Origin: DATKUK01 sp035530655
GTDB taxonomy: Bacteria; Planctomycetota; Phycisphaerae; UBA1845; DATKUK01
Assembly: GCA_035530655.1 (NCBI GenBank)
Contig: DATKUK010000006.1
Span: forward strand, 39,494 to 103,493
Reading direction: 5' to 3'
DNA: 64,000 nt
Shown: positions 8,220-16,905 of the stretch, piece by piece
How positions within the stretch are numbered: the first letter of the stretch is position 1
Layout: each line of letters opens with the position of its first letter
Program-made: the position numbers and the translations under genes
Notes under the pieces: model-generated
What the model saw: only the letters and a program-made list of their open reading frames with translations
Told to the model about the DNA's origin: nothing
Databases searched by the model: none

Positions 8220-9350
8220 ATGTCTCATTCTCACGAAGATGCCGTCAAAGACCGGTACATGCAAGGTCGGACTATTGAGCCTCTGCAACTGGGGGGCAAC
8301 GAGAATGTCGCCGACATGATTGACAACGTGTTCGCCGCCTCGGGCTTCAATGCCCGTCGACTCGCCGAAGCCGCGCACCTGTTCTCACGAATGCTCGACG
8401 GGCCTGCCACCGTGGCGCTGACGCTTGCCGGCGCGATGACCCCAATCGGCATGAGCGGGCCGATCGTCCGCCTGATCGAAAACGGCTTTGTCGATTTTGT
8501 GATCTCCACCGGTGCCAACCTGTACCATGACCTGCACCGGCCGTTCGGGATGCCTATGGTCCAGGGCCACGCATCGGCCGACGACGACGAATTGGCCGAG
8601 ATGGGCATCGCCCGCATCTTCGATGTGTTCATCGAAGACGAGGACACGCTGATGGCCAGCGACCGCGTTATCCTCAACGCCGTGCGGGAGCTTCAGGACG
8701 GTCATCCCGTCTCTACCGCGTCTCTGCACTATGCCCTGGGCCAGCGCATCGCCCGCAAAGCGCCTCAACCAAGGAAGTCCATACTGGCCGTCGCGGCTGA
8801 GTACGACGTGCCGGTTTTCACGTCTTCTCCGGGCGATTCCTCGATCGGCATGAACCTGGTGCCGGGACATCTATTCGGCCAGCCGGTGCGGCTCGATCCG
8901 ATCCTCGACGTGATCGAATCGACCGCGATCGTGCGGGCGGCCGACAAGAACGGCGTCATCGAAGTCGGCGGCGGCTCGCCCAAGAACTTCTACCTTCAGA
9001 CGCAACCCACCCTTCATCAGATTCTGCTGGACCGCAGCAAGGGTGGCCACGACTACGTGATCCAACTCACCGTCGACGCGCCGCATTGGGGCGGCCTGTC
9101 CGGCGCGACCCCCAGCGAGGCGCGAAGCTGGGGCAAGATCAAGGAGGCCACCCGCAACAACGTCGTGGTCTACTCGTGCGCATCGCTGACATTGCCGCTG
9201 CTGGCGCAATACGTCCTGATCCGCAACAAGCCGCGCCAACCTAAACGCCTCATGAAGGACCTGCCGGAAATGGTGGAACAGCTCAAAGCTTTCGCCGCGA
9301 GCAATCAGGAGTTGCGCGATCAGCTCAAGGCGTACTATCCGATTCTTTGA
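8220..9350 (+). CDS. Deoxyhypusine-synthase-like aminobutyltransferase (probable polyamine enzyme)
   Basis: 376 residues of the deoxyhypusine synthase fold. In eukaryotes and archaea this NAD-dependent enzyme moves the aminobutyl group of spermidine to a lysine of eIF5A; bacteria have no eIF5A, and several bacterial homologues act on free amines. The catalytic lysine is kept: SWGKI at 304-308, Lys307. VDFVISTGANLYHDLH and the glycine-rich GVIEVGGGSPKNF match the NAD-binding core. ATG 8220 has AGGGAG just upstream. It lies between arginine decarboxylase and an agmatinase-type ureohydrolase, so putrescine, spermidine or agmatine is a likely substrate and homospermidine a likely product type; the exact reaction cannot be read from sequence. 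Confidence 0.85.
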   Translation: MSHSHEDAVKDRYMQGRTIEPLQLGGNENVADMIDNVFAASGFNARRLAEAAHLFSRMLDGPATVALTLAGAMTPIGMSGPIVRLIENGFVDFVISTGANLYHDLHRPFGMPMVQGHASADDDELAEMGIARIFDVFIEDEDTLMASDRVILNAVRELQDGHPVSTASLHYALGQRIARKAPQPRKSILAVAAEYDVPVFTSSPGDSSIGMNLVPGHLFGQPVRLDPILDVIESTAIVRAADKNGVIEVGGGSPKNFYLQTQPTLHQILLDRSKGGHDYVIQLTVDAPHWGGLSGATPSEARSWGKIKEATRNNVVVYSCASLTLPLLAQYVLIRNKPRQPKRLMKDLPEMVEQLKAFAASNQELRDQLKAYYPIL

Positions 9351-9397
9351 AGCGGCCGGTTGCACAGGCCGAGACTTGCAGAGGCAGTGGACAAGCT

Positions 9398-10276
9398 GTG
9401 CCTACGGTGGAACAGAACTTCCTGGGCCTGCCGCCCAAGCTCAGCGATTACGCTCGCGCAGCCTATGCGGTCTTGCCGATTCCCTACGACGGCACGGCAT
9501 GCTACCGCAAAGGCGCGCGGGACGGCCCGGCTGCCATGCTCGCTGCCAGCCAGCAGGTCGAATGGTTCGACGAAGAGCTCCAGCGAGAGCCGTGTCGCGC
9601 GGGCATCGCGACCCTGGCGCCGCTGGAGCCTCGGTCCGCCAGCCCCGACGCCATGCACGAAAAGATCTTCCGGGCCGCGCGACGCGTCGCGCGCGACGGT
9701 AAATTCCTTCTAGCCTTGGGGGGCGAGCACGGGATCACCTCGGGCCTGATACGAGCGGCCATGGGACGCCGCCGGACGCTGTCGGTACTCCAGATCGACG
9801 CCCACGCCGACCTCCGCAACAGCTACCAGGGTAGCCGTTTCTCGCACGCGTCGGTCATGCGTCGCGTCCTGGAGCTTGGTGCCGATGTCGTCGTCGTCGG
9901 CCTGCGAAGTCTCTCGGCCGAGTGCAGCCGAGTTCTGCGGTCGCGAGGCACGCGGGTGGCCGCGATCTCCGCAAGAGAGTGTCTCGAATCGGCCGACTGG
10001 ATCGAACGCGCCGTCGCAGCGCTGGGGCCGCGGGTGTACGTAACCGTGGACATCGACGGCTTCGACCCAGCCTACGCACCGGGTACGGGCACGCCCGAGC
10101 CGGGCGGGCTCGACTGGCATGGCGTGTGCAGTCTGCTTCGCACCGTCGCCGCCCAGCGGCAGATGATCGGGGCCGACGTCGTGGAGGTGGCTCCGATTCC
10201 CGCCCAGCACACTACCGAGTTCCTGGCCGCCCGGCTCGCGTACAAGCTGATCGCGTACCACCATAACAGCCGCTGA
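9398..10276 (+). CDS. speB: Agmatinase-family ureohydrolase
   Basis: Manganese ureohydrolase expected to split agmatine, or an agmatine derivative, into urea and the free amine. About 292 residues. Metal ligands sit in GGEHG, DAHADLR and DIDGFDPAYAPGTGTPEPGG, the agmatinase form of the signature. Start is uncertain: GTG 9398 (VPTVEQNFLGLPPK) fits the family N-terminus. TTG 9347 would overlap the previous stop as TTGA but add 17 unfamiliar residues. It closes the polyamine operon. Because the gene before it could make N-substituted agmatine, the true substrate may not be plain agmatine. Confidence 0.88.
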   Translation: MPTVEQNFLGLPPKLSDYARAAYAVLPIPYDGTACYRKGARDGPAAMLAASQQVEWFDEELQREPCRAGIATLAPLEPRSASPDAMHEKIFRAARRVARDGKFLLALGGEHGITSGLIRAAMGRRRTLSVLQIDAHADLRNSYQGSRFSHASVMRRVLELGADVVVVGLRSLSAECSRVLRSRGTRVAAISARECLESADWIERAVAALGPRVYVTVDIDGFDPAYAPGTGTPEPGGLDWHGVCSLLRTVAAQRQMIGADVVEVAPIPAQHTTEFLAARLAYKLIAYHHNSR

Positions 10277-10380
10277 TCATGCATCGACGCCCTGCCTCCT
10301 GCCTCAGGCTCACCCAGAAGCCACGCCCCATTGAACCGCTCCGACCAGAGCAGCTAGAATACGGCTTGCAACAGATCTTA

Positions 10381-10555
10381 GAGCTATACAGCTCCTATCC
10401 CTTTCGGTGCTATATAGTTGTCCACTGCCGGACGACTTCACCTAAAATGCTGTAACACTCTATTATATAAATAGTTATGCCTTCCATCGAATCCTGAAGC
10501 CTCTGCGGGCGAGGCCTTGACGGCGCGGCGCGAAGAGATTAGCTTAGTGTACTAA
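10381..10555 (+). promoter_or_regulatory. AT-rich regulatory region with three small palindromes ahead of the MarR gene
   Basis: The 311 bases between speB and the MarR gene hold no gene but are strikingly AT-rich for this genome. Palindromes: GAGCT-n4-AGCTC (10381-10394), CTATT-n5-AATAG (10460-10474) and TTAGT-gt-ACTAA (10544-10555). Possible promoters are TTCACC/TATTAT (10437-10466, spacer 18) and TTGACG/TAGCTT (10517-10545, spacer 17). The last palindrome overlaps the start region of the second promoter, the usual place for a MarR operator. Its assignment as operator is inference. Confidence 0.45.
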
Positions 10556-10587
10556 CTTTTGTGTGCTATATATCTCTGGAGGTAATT

Positions 10588-11178
10588 ATGGTGGGGTTGG
10601 GTATGGAAGTCTGTGACGAGGTGCTGGTTTGCCTCAAGCGGATCACGCGAGCCATTGACCTGCATTCGAGGCAATTGGTGGAGCGTTACGGGCTAACGGT
10701 GCCTCAACTGATCGTGCTCAAGGAACTGACGAGCCACGGCGAGATGCCTGTGGGCAGGTTGGCGGCGGCGGTCAGTCTCAGCCAGGCGACGGTGACGGGC
10801 ATCCTCCACCGCCTGAAGTTCAGGCAACTCGTGGTCACCAATCGGGACCAGACCGACAGGCGCCGGGTGCTGGTCCATGCAACGCAGCTGGGGGCAGACA
10901 CGCTGCGGGATGCACCGTCGCTGCTTCAGGAGCGTTTCGTATCGGAATTTCGCCGACTGGAGGACTGGCAGCAAACGCTGATCCTGTCCTCGCTACAGCG
11001 TGTGGTCACGATGATGGAGGCGGAGCGTATCGAGGCCGCCCCGGTTCTGGGCAGCGGTTTGGAGAGTGGTTTGCCAACGGAAGAGCTTTCCGTGTCGGGC
11101 GAGCCCTCGGCGGATCCAGGGAAGACGCCGTTGGCGGACTTCGGACTCAAGCGCCCGTTGGGGACGAGGGATTCGTAG
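10588..11178 (+). CDS. MarR-family transcriptional regulator
   Basis: 196 residues. The winged-helix core covers roughly residues 10-145: TVPQLIVLKELTSHGEMPVGRLAAAVSLSQATVTGILHRL is the helix-turn-helix (quoted in parts: PQLIVLKEL, SLSQATVTGILHRL), and DQTDRRRVLVHAT is the wing. A poorly conserved 45-residue tail follows. ATG 10588 has TGGAGGT at 10577-10583. It leads a same-strand run of two methyltransferases and an osmoprotectant importer. MarR-related GbsR and OpcR repress Opu importers in Bacillus, so control of this operon is a reasonable inference. Confidence 0.88.
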   Translation: MVGLGMEVCDEVLVCLKRITRAIDLHSRQLVERYGLTVPQLIVLKELTSHGEMPVGRLAAAVSLSQATVTGILHRLKFRQLVVTNRDQTDRRRVLVHATQLGADTLRDAPSLLQERFVSEFRRLEDWQQTLILSSLQRVVTMMEAERIEAAPVLGSGLESGLPTEELSVSGEPSADPGKTPLADFGLKRPLGTRDS

Positions 11179-11221
11179 CGGCAAGAGGGAACGTTTGTGA
11201 CGACCGGAAGGAGAGTAAAAA

Positions 11222-12043
11222 GTGGGAGTAGTCGAAAGGACGACGACGCAGCAGAGCCAGGCAACGGAGGACCTGGAGGTACATTTCCCGGCCGTGCAGA
11301 CCGGAACACTTGACCAGGACGAAGAGTGGTGCACGGTCGCAGTTAACGGGAGCCGCCGGAAAATCCGGTTTCATGACTACGACCAAGTGTTTGAGGTGCC
11401 CGGGCTATACGAGCATCTGTTTTACGAAAAACTGAAGTGCAATTCGCCCGAAACGGTGTGCACGCTTCTGGAAGAGGAATTGGCCGAATCGGACGATTCG
11501 GTGTCAGATCTGACAGTGCTGGACGTGGGTGCCGGCAACGGCATGGTGGGCGAGGAGCTTGTCAATCGCGGAGCCGAGTCGGTCGTCGGGATCGATATCA
11601 TCGAGGCGGCAAGGGACGCGGCGCGACGCGATCGTCCGGGCATCTATGAGGACTATTTTGTGGCGGACCTGACGGATCTGCCGCGCCACGTCGCTCGGCA
11701 GCTCGATGACGCGCAGTTCAATTGCCTGACGAGCGTGGCTGCGCTGGGCTACGGAGACATTCCTACGGCGGCGTTCGCCCGTGCGTTCAATCTCATTTCG
11801 ACACCAAGCTGGGTGGCGTTCAACATCAAGGAGGATTTCCTCAAGGACACCGACACCACGGGTTTCGCCGGCTTTATTCGCCGCATGATCGATTCGGGCA
11901 TTCTCAAGGTTCGTCTGATGCGACGGTATCGGCATCGTCTTTCGCTGGCGGGCGAGCCGCTTTATTACGTGGGGATCGTGGGCAGGAAGCAACGAGACGT
12001 GCCGGAAAGCTGGCTGGAAGAGGTACGCGAAGCGGCGGGCTGA
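11222..12043 (+). CDS. Class I SAM-dependent methyltransferase
   Basis: 273 residues; the substrate is unknown. Motif I is VLDVGAGNGMVG (about 98-109), followed by the acidic VVGIDII that holds the SAM ribose; the later FNIKEDFL and LYYVGIVGRK strands complete the fold. The 85-residue N-terminal part (FHDYDQVFEVPGLYEHLFY) is a lid of the type seen in small-molecule methyltransferases. Start is GTG 11222 with GGAGAG upstream. It lies between a MarR regulator and a second methyltransferase. A role in osmolyte methylation is suggested by the importer downstream but not shown. Confidence 0.8.
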   Translation: MGVVERTTTQQSQATEDLEVHFPAVQTGTLDQDEEWCTVAVNGSRRKIRFHDYDQVFEVPGLYEHLFYEKLKCNSPETVCTLLEEELAESDDSVSDLTVLDVGAGNGMVGEELVNRGAESVVGIDIIEAARDAARRDRPGIYEDYFVADLTDLPRHVARQLDDAQFNCLTSVAALGYGDIPTAAFARAFNLISTPSWVAFNIKEDFLKDTDTTGFAGFIRRMIDSGILKVRLMRRYRHRLSLAGEPLYYVGIVGRKQRDVPESWLEEVREAAG

Positions 12044-12076
12044 TTCAAAGCACGACGGAGTTCTCTGAATAGCACT

Positions 12077-13144
12077 ATGCAGGAACGTGCATTAGAGTTT
12101 TTGGCGTGTCCGCGCTGTCGCAGTGCCTTGACGGTGACGGATGCGCAGCGTACGGACGATGGGATCGTGCAGGGCCGCCTGGCATGCGAAAAGGGCTGCG
12201 GGTGGTACCCCATCGATAGAGGCGTGCCGCGGCTGTTGCCCGAGCTCTGCCGCAGCGGCGAAGGCGATGAAGCGCATTTGCAGTCGCAGGAGCGACAGGA
12301 GCACGCGCGCAAGGGCTTCGGGTTGGAATGGCGCTTGTATCGATACGGCGATACGACCTGGGGCGTGACGGTCGATGAGCGGATCGTGGTTGCGCTGCAT
12401 GAGTTGGGGTGGTCGGAAGATGATTTGCCGGGCAAGGCGATTCTGGACGGCGGGTGCGGCAATGGAACGCTGTCGGCGGCCTTGGCAGAGAGAGGTGCGG
12501 AGGTCGTCGGGGTCGATCTGAGCGACAGCGTGTTTCGGGCCCACGAGCACTGCGGCGGCCCGCGCATGCATTTCGTACAAGGGAATCTGTTCTTCCCGCC
12601 CCTGCGGGACCAGGCATTCGATGCAATCTACTCGTGCGGCGTGTTTCACCACACACCCGACACCCGGCGGTGCTTTGACGCGCTGGTGCCGACGCTGAAG
12701 CACGATGCCCGGTCGCGATTCTTCGTGTGGCTGTACGCCAAGCGATCGCCGCTGTTCAATGTGACGGTGGAACCGTTGATGAAGGTGACGCGCCGGCTGC
12801 CAAGCTGGGTGTTGGCGCCGGTGTGCGTGACGGCTGCACCGGTGGTGGAGGGCGTTTCGCGCGTACTGGGGGGCCTGGGGCTGCTGAAAGACGTGCCGAG
12901 GTCGGTGACGGACCGGGCGGTAATTCTCCACGATCTGCTTTCACCGCAGTACGTGCGCTATCACACCAGCGAACAGTGCCGAAGCTGGGCCAGACAGGCG
13001 GGCCTGACCCGAATCGAGCAGACGTTGTATCGGACTGGCGGCAACGGTGACGGCCGGGGGAAAGAGATCTTGGAGAAGTATTGGCGAGTGTGCCGGCCTG
13101 GGTTCGGGATTCTTGCCCGTTATTCGCAAGAGGTTGGCACTTGA
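12077..13144 (+). CDS. Zinc-ribbon (Trm112-like) plus SAM-dependent methyltransferase
   Basis: 355 residues. The N-terminus is a Trm112-like ribbon (CPRCRSAL, then CEKGCGWYP, then DRGVPRLLP). The methyltransferase core starts near residue 115 with ILDGGCGNGTLSAALAERGAEVVGVDLS, of which the GGCGNG loop and the D of GVDLS are the SAM-binding elements. The segment after residue 220 (APVCVTAAPVVEGVSRVLGGLG) is hydrophobic and may contact membrane. ATG 12077 follows the first methyltransferase after 33 bases, and the stop overlaps the ABC ATPase start (TTGA). The substrate is unknown. Confidence 0.8.
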   Translation: MQERALEFLACPRCRSALTVTDAQRTDDGIVQGRLACEKGCGWYPIDRGVPRLLPELCRSGEGDEAHLQSQERQEHARKGFGLEWRLYRYGDTTWGVTVDERIVVALHELGWSEDDLPGKAILDGGCGNGTLSAALAERGAEVVGVDLSDSVFRAHEHCGGPRMHFVQGNLFFPPLRDQAFDAIYSCGVFHHTPDTRRCFDALVPTLKHDARSRFFVWLYAKRSPLFNVTVEPLMKVTRRLPSWVLAPVCVTAAPVVEGVSRVLGGLGLLKDVPRSVTDRAVILHDLLSPQYVRYHTSEQCRSWARQAGLTRIEQTLYRTGGNGDGRGKEILEKYWRVCRPGFGILARYSQEVGT

Positions 13145-13902
13145 TCGCGCTGGAAAGTGTGTCGAAGTCATTCGACGGCGGCGCGTCGTTTGCCGTCAAG
13201 GATATCTCTCTGCGAATCGCCGAGGGCGAGACGCTGGTCCTTCTGGGCTCATCCGGTTGCGGCAAGACAACGACCCTCAAGATGATCAACCGTCTGATCG
13301 AGCCGACCGCCGGGCAGATCGAAGTGGACAACCGCAACGTCATGGACGTCGATCCGGTCGAGCTGCGCCGGTCGATCGGGTATGTGTTCCAGGGCATCGG
13401 ATTGTTTCCACACATGCGAGTGGCGGACAACGTTTCGATCGTCTTGCGTTTGCTGGGATGGCCTCGGCGTAGACGCCGGCGGAGGGCAAACGAGCTGCTC
13501 TCTCTGGTCGATCTGGACCCGAACGATTACGCCCTGCGATATCCGGCTGAACTTTCCGGCGGGCAGCAGCAGCGCGTGGGCGTGGCCCGAGCGTTGGCTG
13601 CGGACCCAGCTTACCTACTGATGGACGAACCGTTCGGCGCCCTGGATGCGCTGACGCGCGACACGCTCCAGAAGGAACTGCTGCAACTGAAGGAACGGCT
13701 TCGCAAGACGATTGTGTTCGTCACGCACGACATCGTGGAGGCGATGGTTCTGGCTGACCGTATCGCCGTCATGCACGAGGGCAGGCTGGAGCAGCTCGGT
13801 ACGCGGGACGAGATCCTCAGCAATCCAGCCACGCCGTTCGTACGCGATTTGTTCGCCAAGGCCGCCGAGCAGCTGTCGGCGTTCGAGGAACACCGGCAAT
13901 GA
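13141..13902 (+). CDS. Osmoprotectant (glycine betaine/choline type) ABC transporter ATPase
   Basis: 253 residues; powers import of a quaternary-amine osmolyte. Walker A is GSSGCGKTT, the signature ELSGGQQQRVGVARAL, Walker B YLLMDEPFGALD, with VTHDIVEAMVLADRIAVM after it. It lacks the C-terminal CBS domains that sense ionic strength in OpuA/OpuCA, so regulation is probably by transcription. TTG 13141 overlaps the previous stop and has AAGAGG at 13128-13133. It overlaps the permease by ATGA. Best match is the OpuBA/OpuCA group. Confidence 0.9.
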   Translation: MIALESVSKSFDGGASFAVKDISLRIAEGETLVLLGSSGCGKTTTLKMINRLIEPTAGQIEVDNRNVMDVDPVELRRSIGYVFQGIGLFPHMRVADNVSIVLRLLGWPRRRRRRRANELLSLVDLDPNDYALRYPAELSGGQQQRVGVARALAADPAYLLMDEPFGALDALTRDTLQKELLQLKERLRKTIVFVTHDIVEAMVLADRIAVMHEGRLEQLGTRDEILSNPATPFVRDLFAKAAEQLSAFEEHRQ

Positions 13903-14552
13903 ACGAACAATCGCTGTGGGCGTTCCTGACGGCGCGGGCGCCGGAGTTGTGGCAGAAGACGCTGGAGCATTTGGTGCTCACCGGCGTCTCGACCGGTTTG
14001 GCCGTCCTGATCGGACTGCCGCTGGGCATCTGGATCACGCGTAATGCGGTGGCGAGGCGCCCGGTGCTGGGGGTGGTGGGCATCGTGCAGACGATACCAA
14101 GCTTGGCGATGCTGGCGTTCCTGCTGCCTTTCCTGGGCATCGGCGCCAAGCCGGCCATCGCGGCCCTGACGCTCTACGCCCTGCTGCCCATCGTTCGCAA
14201 CACGTATACCGGTCTGTCGGAGGTTGCTCCCGACATACTCGAGGCGGCCCAGGGAGTGGGATTCACGAATCGGCAGCAACTGCTGATGGTCGAATTGCCC
14301 CTGGCCGTGCCGGTCATCGTTGCGGGCGTGCGTACGGCTGCGGTGATCGGAGTGGGGATTGCCACCTTGTCGGCGTTCATCGGCGCGGGCGGTCTGGGCG
14401 ATTTCATCAATCGTGGCTTGGCGTTAAACAACACACGGCTGATTCTGTTGGGAGCAATTCCCGCTGCTTTGCTGGCGCTGCTCGTCGACGCTGCTATCGG
14501 TTTGATTGAGCGATTGCTGCGTCGACCGCAACAGACGACACCGGCTACGTGA
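13899..14552 (+). CDS. Osmoprotectant ABC transporter permease
   Basis: 217 residues with about six membrane helices. The ATPase-coupling loop is EAAQGVGFTNRQQLLMVELP, and the IGAGGLGDFINRGLAL stretch is typical of OpuBB/OpuCB permeases. ATG 13899 overlaps the ATPase stop. Only one permease gene is present, whereas many OpuC systems have two; one permease can work as a homodimer. Confidence 0.9.
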   Translation: MNEQSLWAFLTARAPELWQKTLEHLVLTGVSTGLAVLIGLPLGIWITRNAVARRPVLGVVGIVQTIPSLAMLAFLLPFLGIGAKPAIAALTLYALLPIVRNTYTGLSEVAPDILEAAQGVGFTNRQQLLMVELPLAVPVIVAGVRTAAVIGVGIATLSAFIGAGGLGDFINRGLALNNTRLILLGAIPAALLALLVDAAIGLIERLLRRPQQTTPAT

Positions 14553-14630
14553 GACGTCGCTCGCACGGATGTGCGTCGCCCCTCAGTATGTATGGAAGCG
14601 GGCCAATCTACCCGCAGGAAGGCAGAAGTT

Positions 14631-15584
14631 ATGTGTGCAGGCAAGCGCCCTGTGCGAGTGAATGGAAAACACCGCCTGATCAGAGCCGTTGTAGTCGCTC
14701 TGGCGACGGCATGCGGCCTTGCTGCCGTCTCGCCTTTGGCGGGATGCAAGCGCGACGCCGACGCGACGAAAGTTCACGTCCGCATCGCGGCCAAGAACTT
14801 CACCGAGCAGTTCATTCTGGGCGAACTGCTCGCCCAGTTGGTGGAGGGCAAGACGGATCTAGCCGTCGAGCGGAATTTCTATCTGGGGGGTACGATGATC
14901 TGTCACGGCGCGCTGGTTAGCGGTGAGATCGATGTGTATCCCGAGTACACGGGCACGGCGCTGACGACCATTCTTAAGCGTGAGGTTCTGGCCACACCTG
15001 ACGAAACGTATAGCGCTGTGGCGAAGGCGTATCGGGAGCAATTCAAGTGTGAGTGGCTCTCGCCGCTCGGATTCAACAATACCTACGCTATCACTGCGCG
15101 CGAGACCGACGCGCAGGCGAAAAACTGGCAGACGGTGAGCGACCTCAAGCGCGAAGCACCGTCACTGGAAGCCGGATTCACCGCCGAGTTCGTCGAACGG
15201 CCGGACGGTTACCCAGGCTTGAAGCGGAAATACGGCTTTGAGTTCGGCTCGGTGCGCGAACTCGATGCGGGTTTGATGTACAAGGCGCTGGCGGCCGGCG
15301 AGGTCGACGTGATCTGTGCGTTCGCGACGGACGGTCGCATCGCGGCCTACAACCTGGTGCCGCTGGAGGACGACAAACGGTTCTTCCCGCCCTACTTCGC
15401 CGCGCCGGTCGTGCGTTCGGCGGTGTTGCAGGCTCATCCCGAGCTTCGCAACGCCCTAAACGGCCTCGCCGACAAGCTCGACGATTCGCAGATGCAGAAG
15501 CTCAACTACGAAGTGGACGAAAAAAAGCGTTCCCCGGCCGACGTGGCGCGAGAGTTCCTACGCTCACGGGGCCTGGTCAGCTGA
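14631..15584 (+). CDS. Osmoprotectant-binding lipoprotein of the ABC transporter
   Basis: 317 residues. A signal with lipobox LAGC (Cys39) shows it is a lipid-anchored periplasmic binding protein. The mature domain starts HVRIAAKNFTEQFILGELLAQL and has VYPEYTGTALTTIL, both diagnostic of the OpuAC/ProX-like choline-betaine-carnitine family. ATG 14631 has AGGAAGG at 14616-14622. The open frame further upstream is not part of the gene. It completes the importer. Confidence 0.92.
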   Translation: MCAGKRPVRVNGKHRLIRAVVVALATACGLAAVSPLAGCKRDADATKVHVRIAAKNFTEQFILGELLAQLVEGKTDLAVERNFYLGGTMICHGALVSGEIDVYPEYTGTALTTILKREVLATPDETYSAVAKAYREQFKCEWLSPLGFNNTYAITARETDAQAKNWQTVSDLKREAPSLEAGFTAEFVERPDGYPGLKRKYGFEFGSVRELDAGLMYKALAAGEVDVICAFATDGRIAAYNLVPLEDDKRFFPPYFAAPVVRSAVLQAHPELRNALNGLADKLDDSQMQKLNYEVDEKKRSPADVAREFLRSRGLVS

Positions 15585-15807
15585 TGCCGATCGGCGATAC
15601 TGCTTATCGGACGGCGAGGCGCACGGCTTCGCCATTCAGATGAGGGGGAGCCGGCGAGGCAGGGCGAAAAAACAGCAACCTTTCGCAGCCCCGCCTCAAA
15701 GCGATCCGACAGCACAACCATCTTCAGCAGGTCCGCACTTCAAATCTCGGTCGGACCACGTTACCGTTCGGGCGCCGAACCACCACACGATCGAGTGGGG
15801 CTTTTGA

Positions 15808-16617
15808 ATGGGAGGATTCCTGCAACATCTGGAGGCGTTTTCGGGGCTGATGGCCCGGTGCCTCGGCAGCGGCATGGAACCCGCTCGGGCGCTGGAGCTG
15901 TGCGGCTCGCGGTCGGCGTGGCGGCCGCTGCGCAAGTGGTCTGACGATGGGCGAGTACAGATTCTTGAGGGCGAAAGCCTCGGCGACGCCGTGCAGGCCG
16001 GCGGCAGCCCTTTCCCTCGTTTCTACACGGCCACCGTTCGATGCGGCGAGCAGGCGGGTCGGCTGTCCGAAGCGTTCGATGACCTCGCGGAACACTGCCG
16101 GCGCCTCTTGCCGATGGCCCGCGGCGTCCGGGAGTTGTGGCTGTATCCCGCGATCATCTTTTCGTTCGGGTGGTTGGTTCGGGCGGCCATGCTGGCATGG
16201 TTCGGAGAGGGCTACCGAATAGGGTACATGGTCCGTCGCGAGATCATGCCATGCGTCCTGGTCGCACTTGTCCTATACGTTCTGCGGGGGTGGCGGCCAA
16301 TGCGCCGGCCCTGGTACGGACTGAAGCTGAACATGCGCATCGTCCGTGCGGTCGAACTCGCCTGGGCCACGAACCTGTTCTTCCGCAACCTGTCGCTGAC
16401 AACGGGCATGGGCAACACGTCCGTCGTCCACATGTTGACGATGGCGTGCGACGGGATCGCCAATGACGTCATACGCGATGACTTTATGCGTGCCCGTCGC
16501 CTGCTGGCTGAGGGGCAGTCCTGGGAGGGACGCCTTGGACCAGTGCAGGCTTCTTGCGCCGCAGTACCGCGAGGCCCTCGCCGTCGGTGCAGCGTGGCTG
16601 AGTGTCGCGATAGGGCG
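15808..16617 (+). pseudogene. Type II secretion/type IV pilus inner-membrane protein GspF/PilC, frameshifted remnant
   Basis: The first ~240 codons read as one GspF domain plus the start of the second: RCGEQAGRLSEAFDDLAEHC and two membrane segments (LWLYPAIIFSFGWLV, MPCVLVALVLYVL), then LFFRNLSLTTGMG. Near 16528 the family sequence jumps frame by one: after SWEG the natural continuation ALDQCRLLAPQYREALAVG is read in the next frame and ends at TGA 16615-16617. The last ~40 residues with the final membrane helix are absent. The original frame runs on by chance into the lipoprotein gene downstream, giving a spurious 528-residue frame. A sequencing error could explain the shift but not the missing C-terminus. 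Confidence 0.7.
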
Positions 16618-16905
16618 AAGCACATGACGATCCCAGCCAGCGGACGGTTGTTGCTGCGCCGCGTGACGCGCAAACGCCCGCCGCAGCACCTCTTAAGGCG
16701 AGATGGGCCGGATTCTGCGCTCAAACGCAAGCATTCTCGTCAGAATGTTCGCTCGGCCCCGAAATCCGGCCAAGATCTCGGTATAATCGCGGCTTCGGAG
16801 GCAGCAAATGGGAAATCTCGGATAACAGAGGATCTGCCAACCAGCGGCGAACACGGATGCGGACAAGCTGCACCGCTGAGCCGCCAGCCATCGGGAGTGA
16901 TTACG

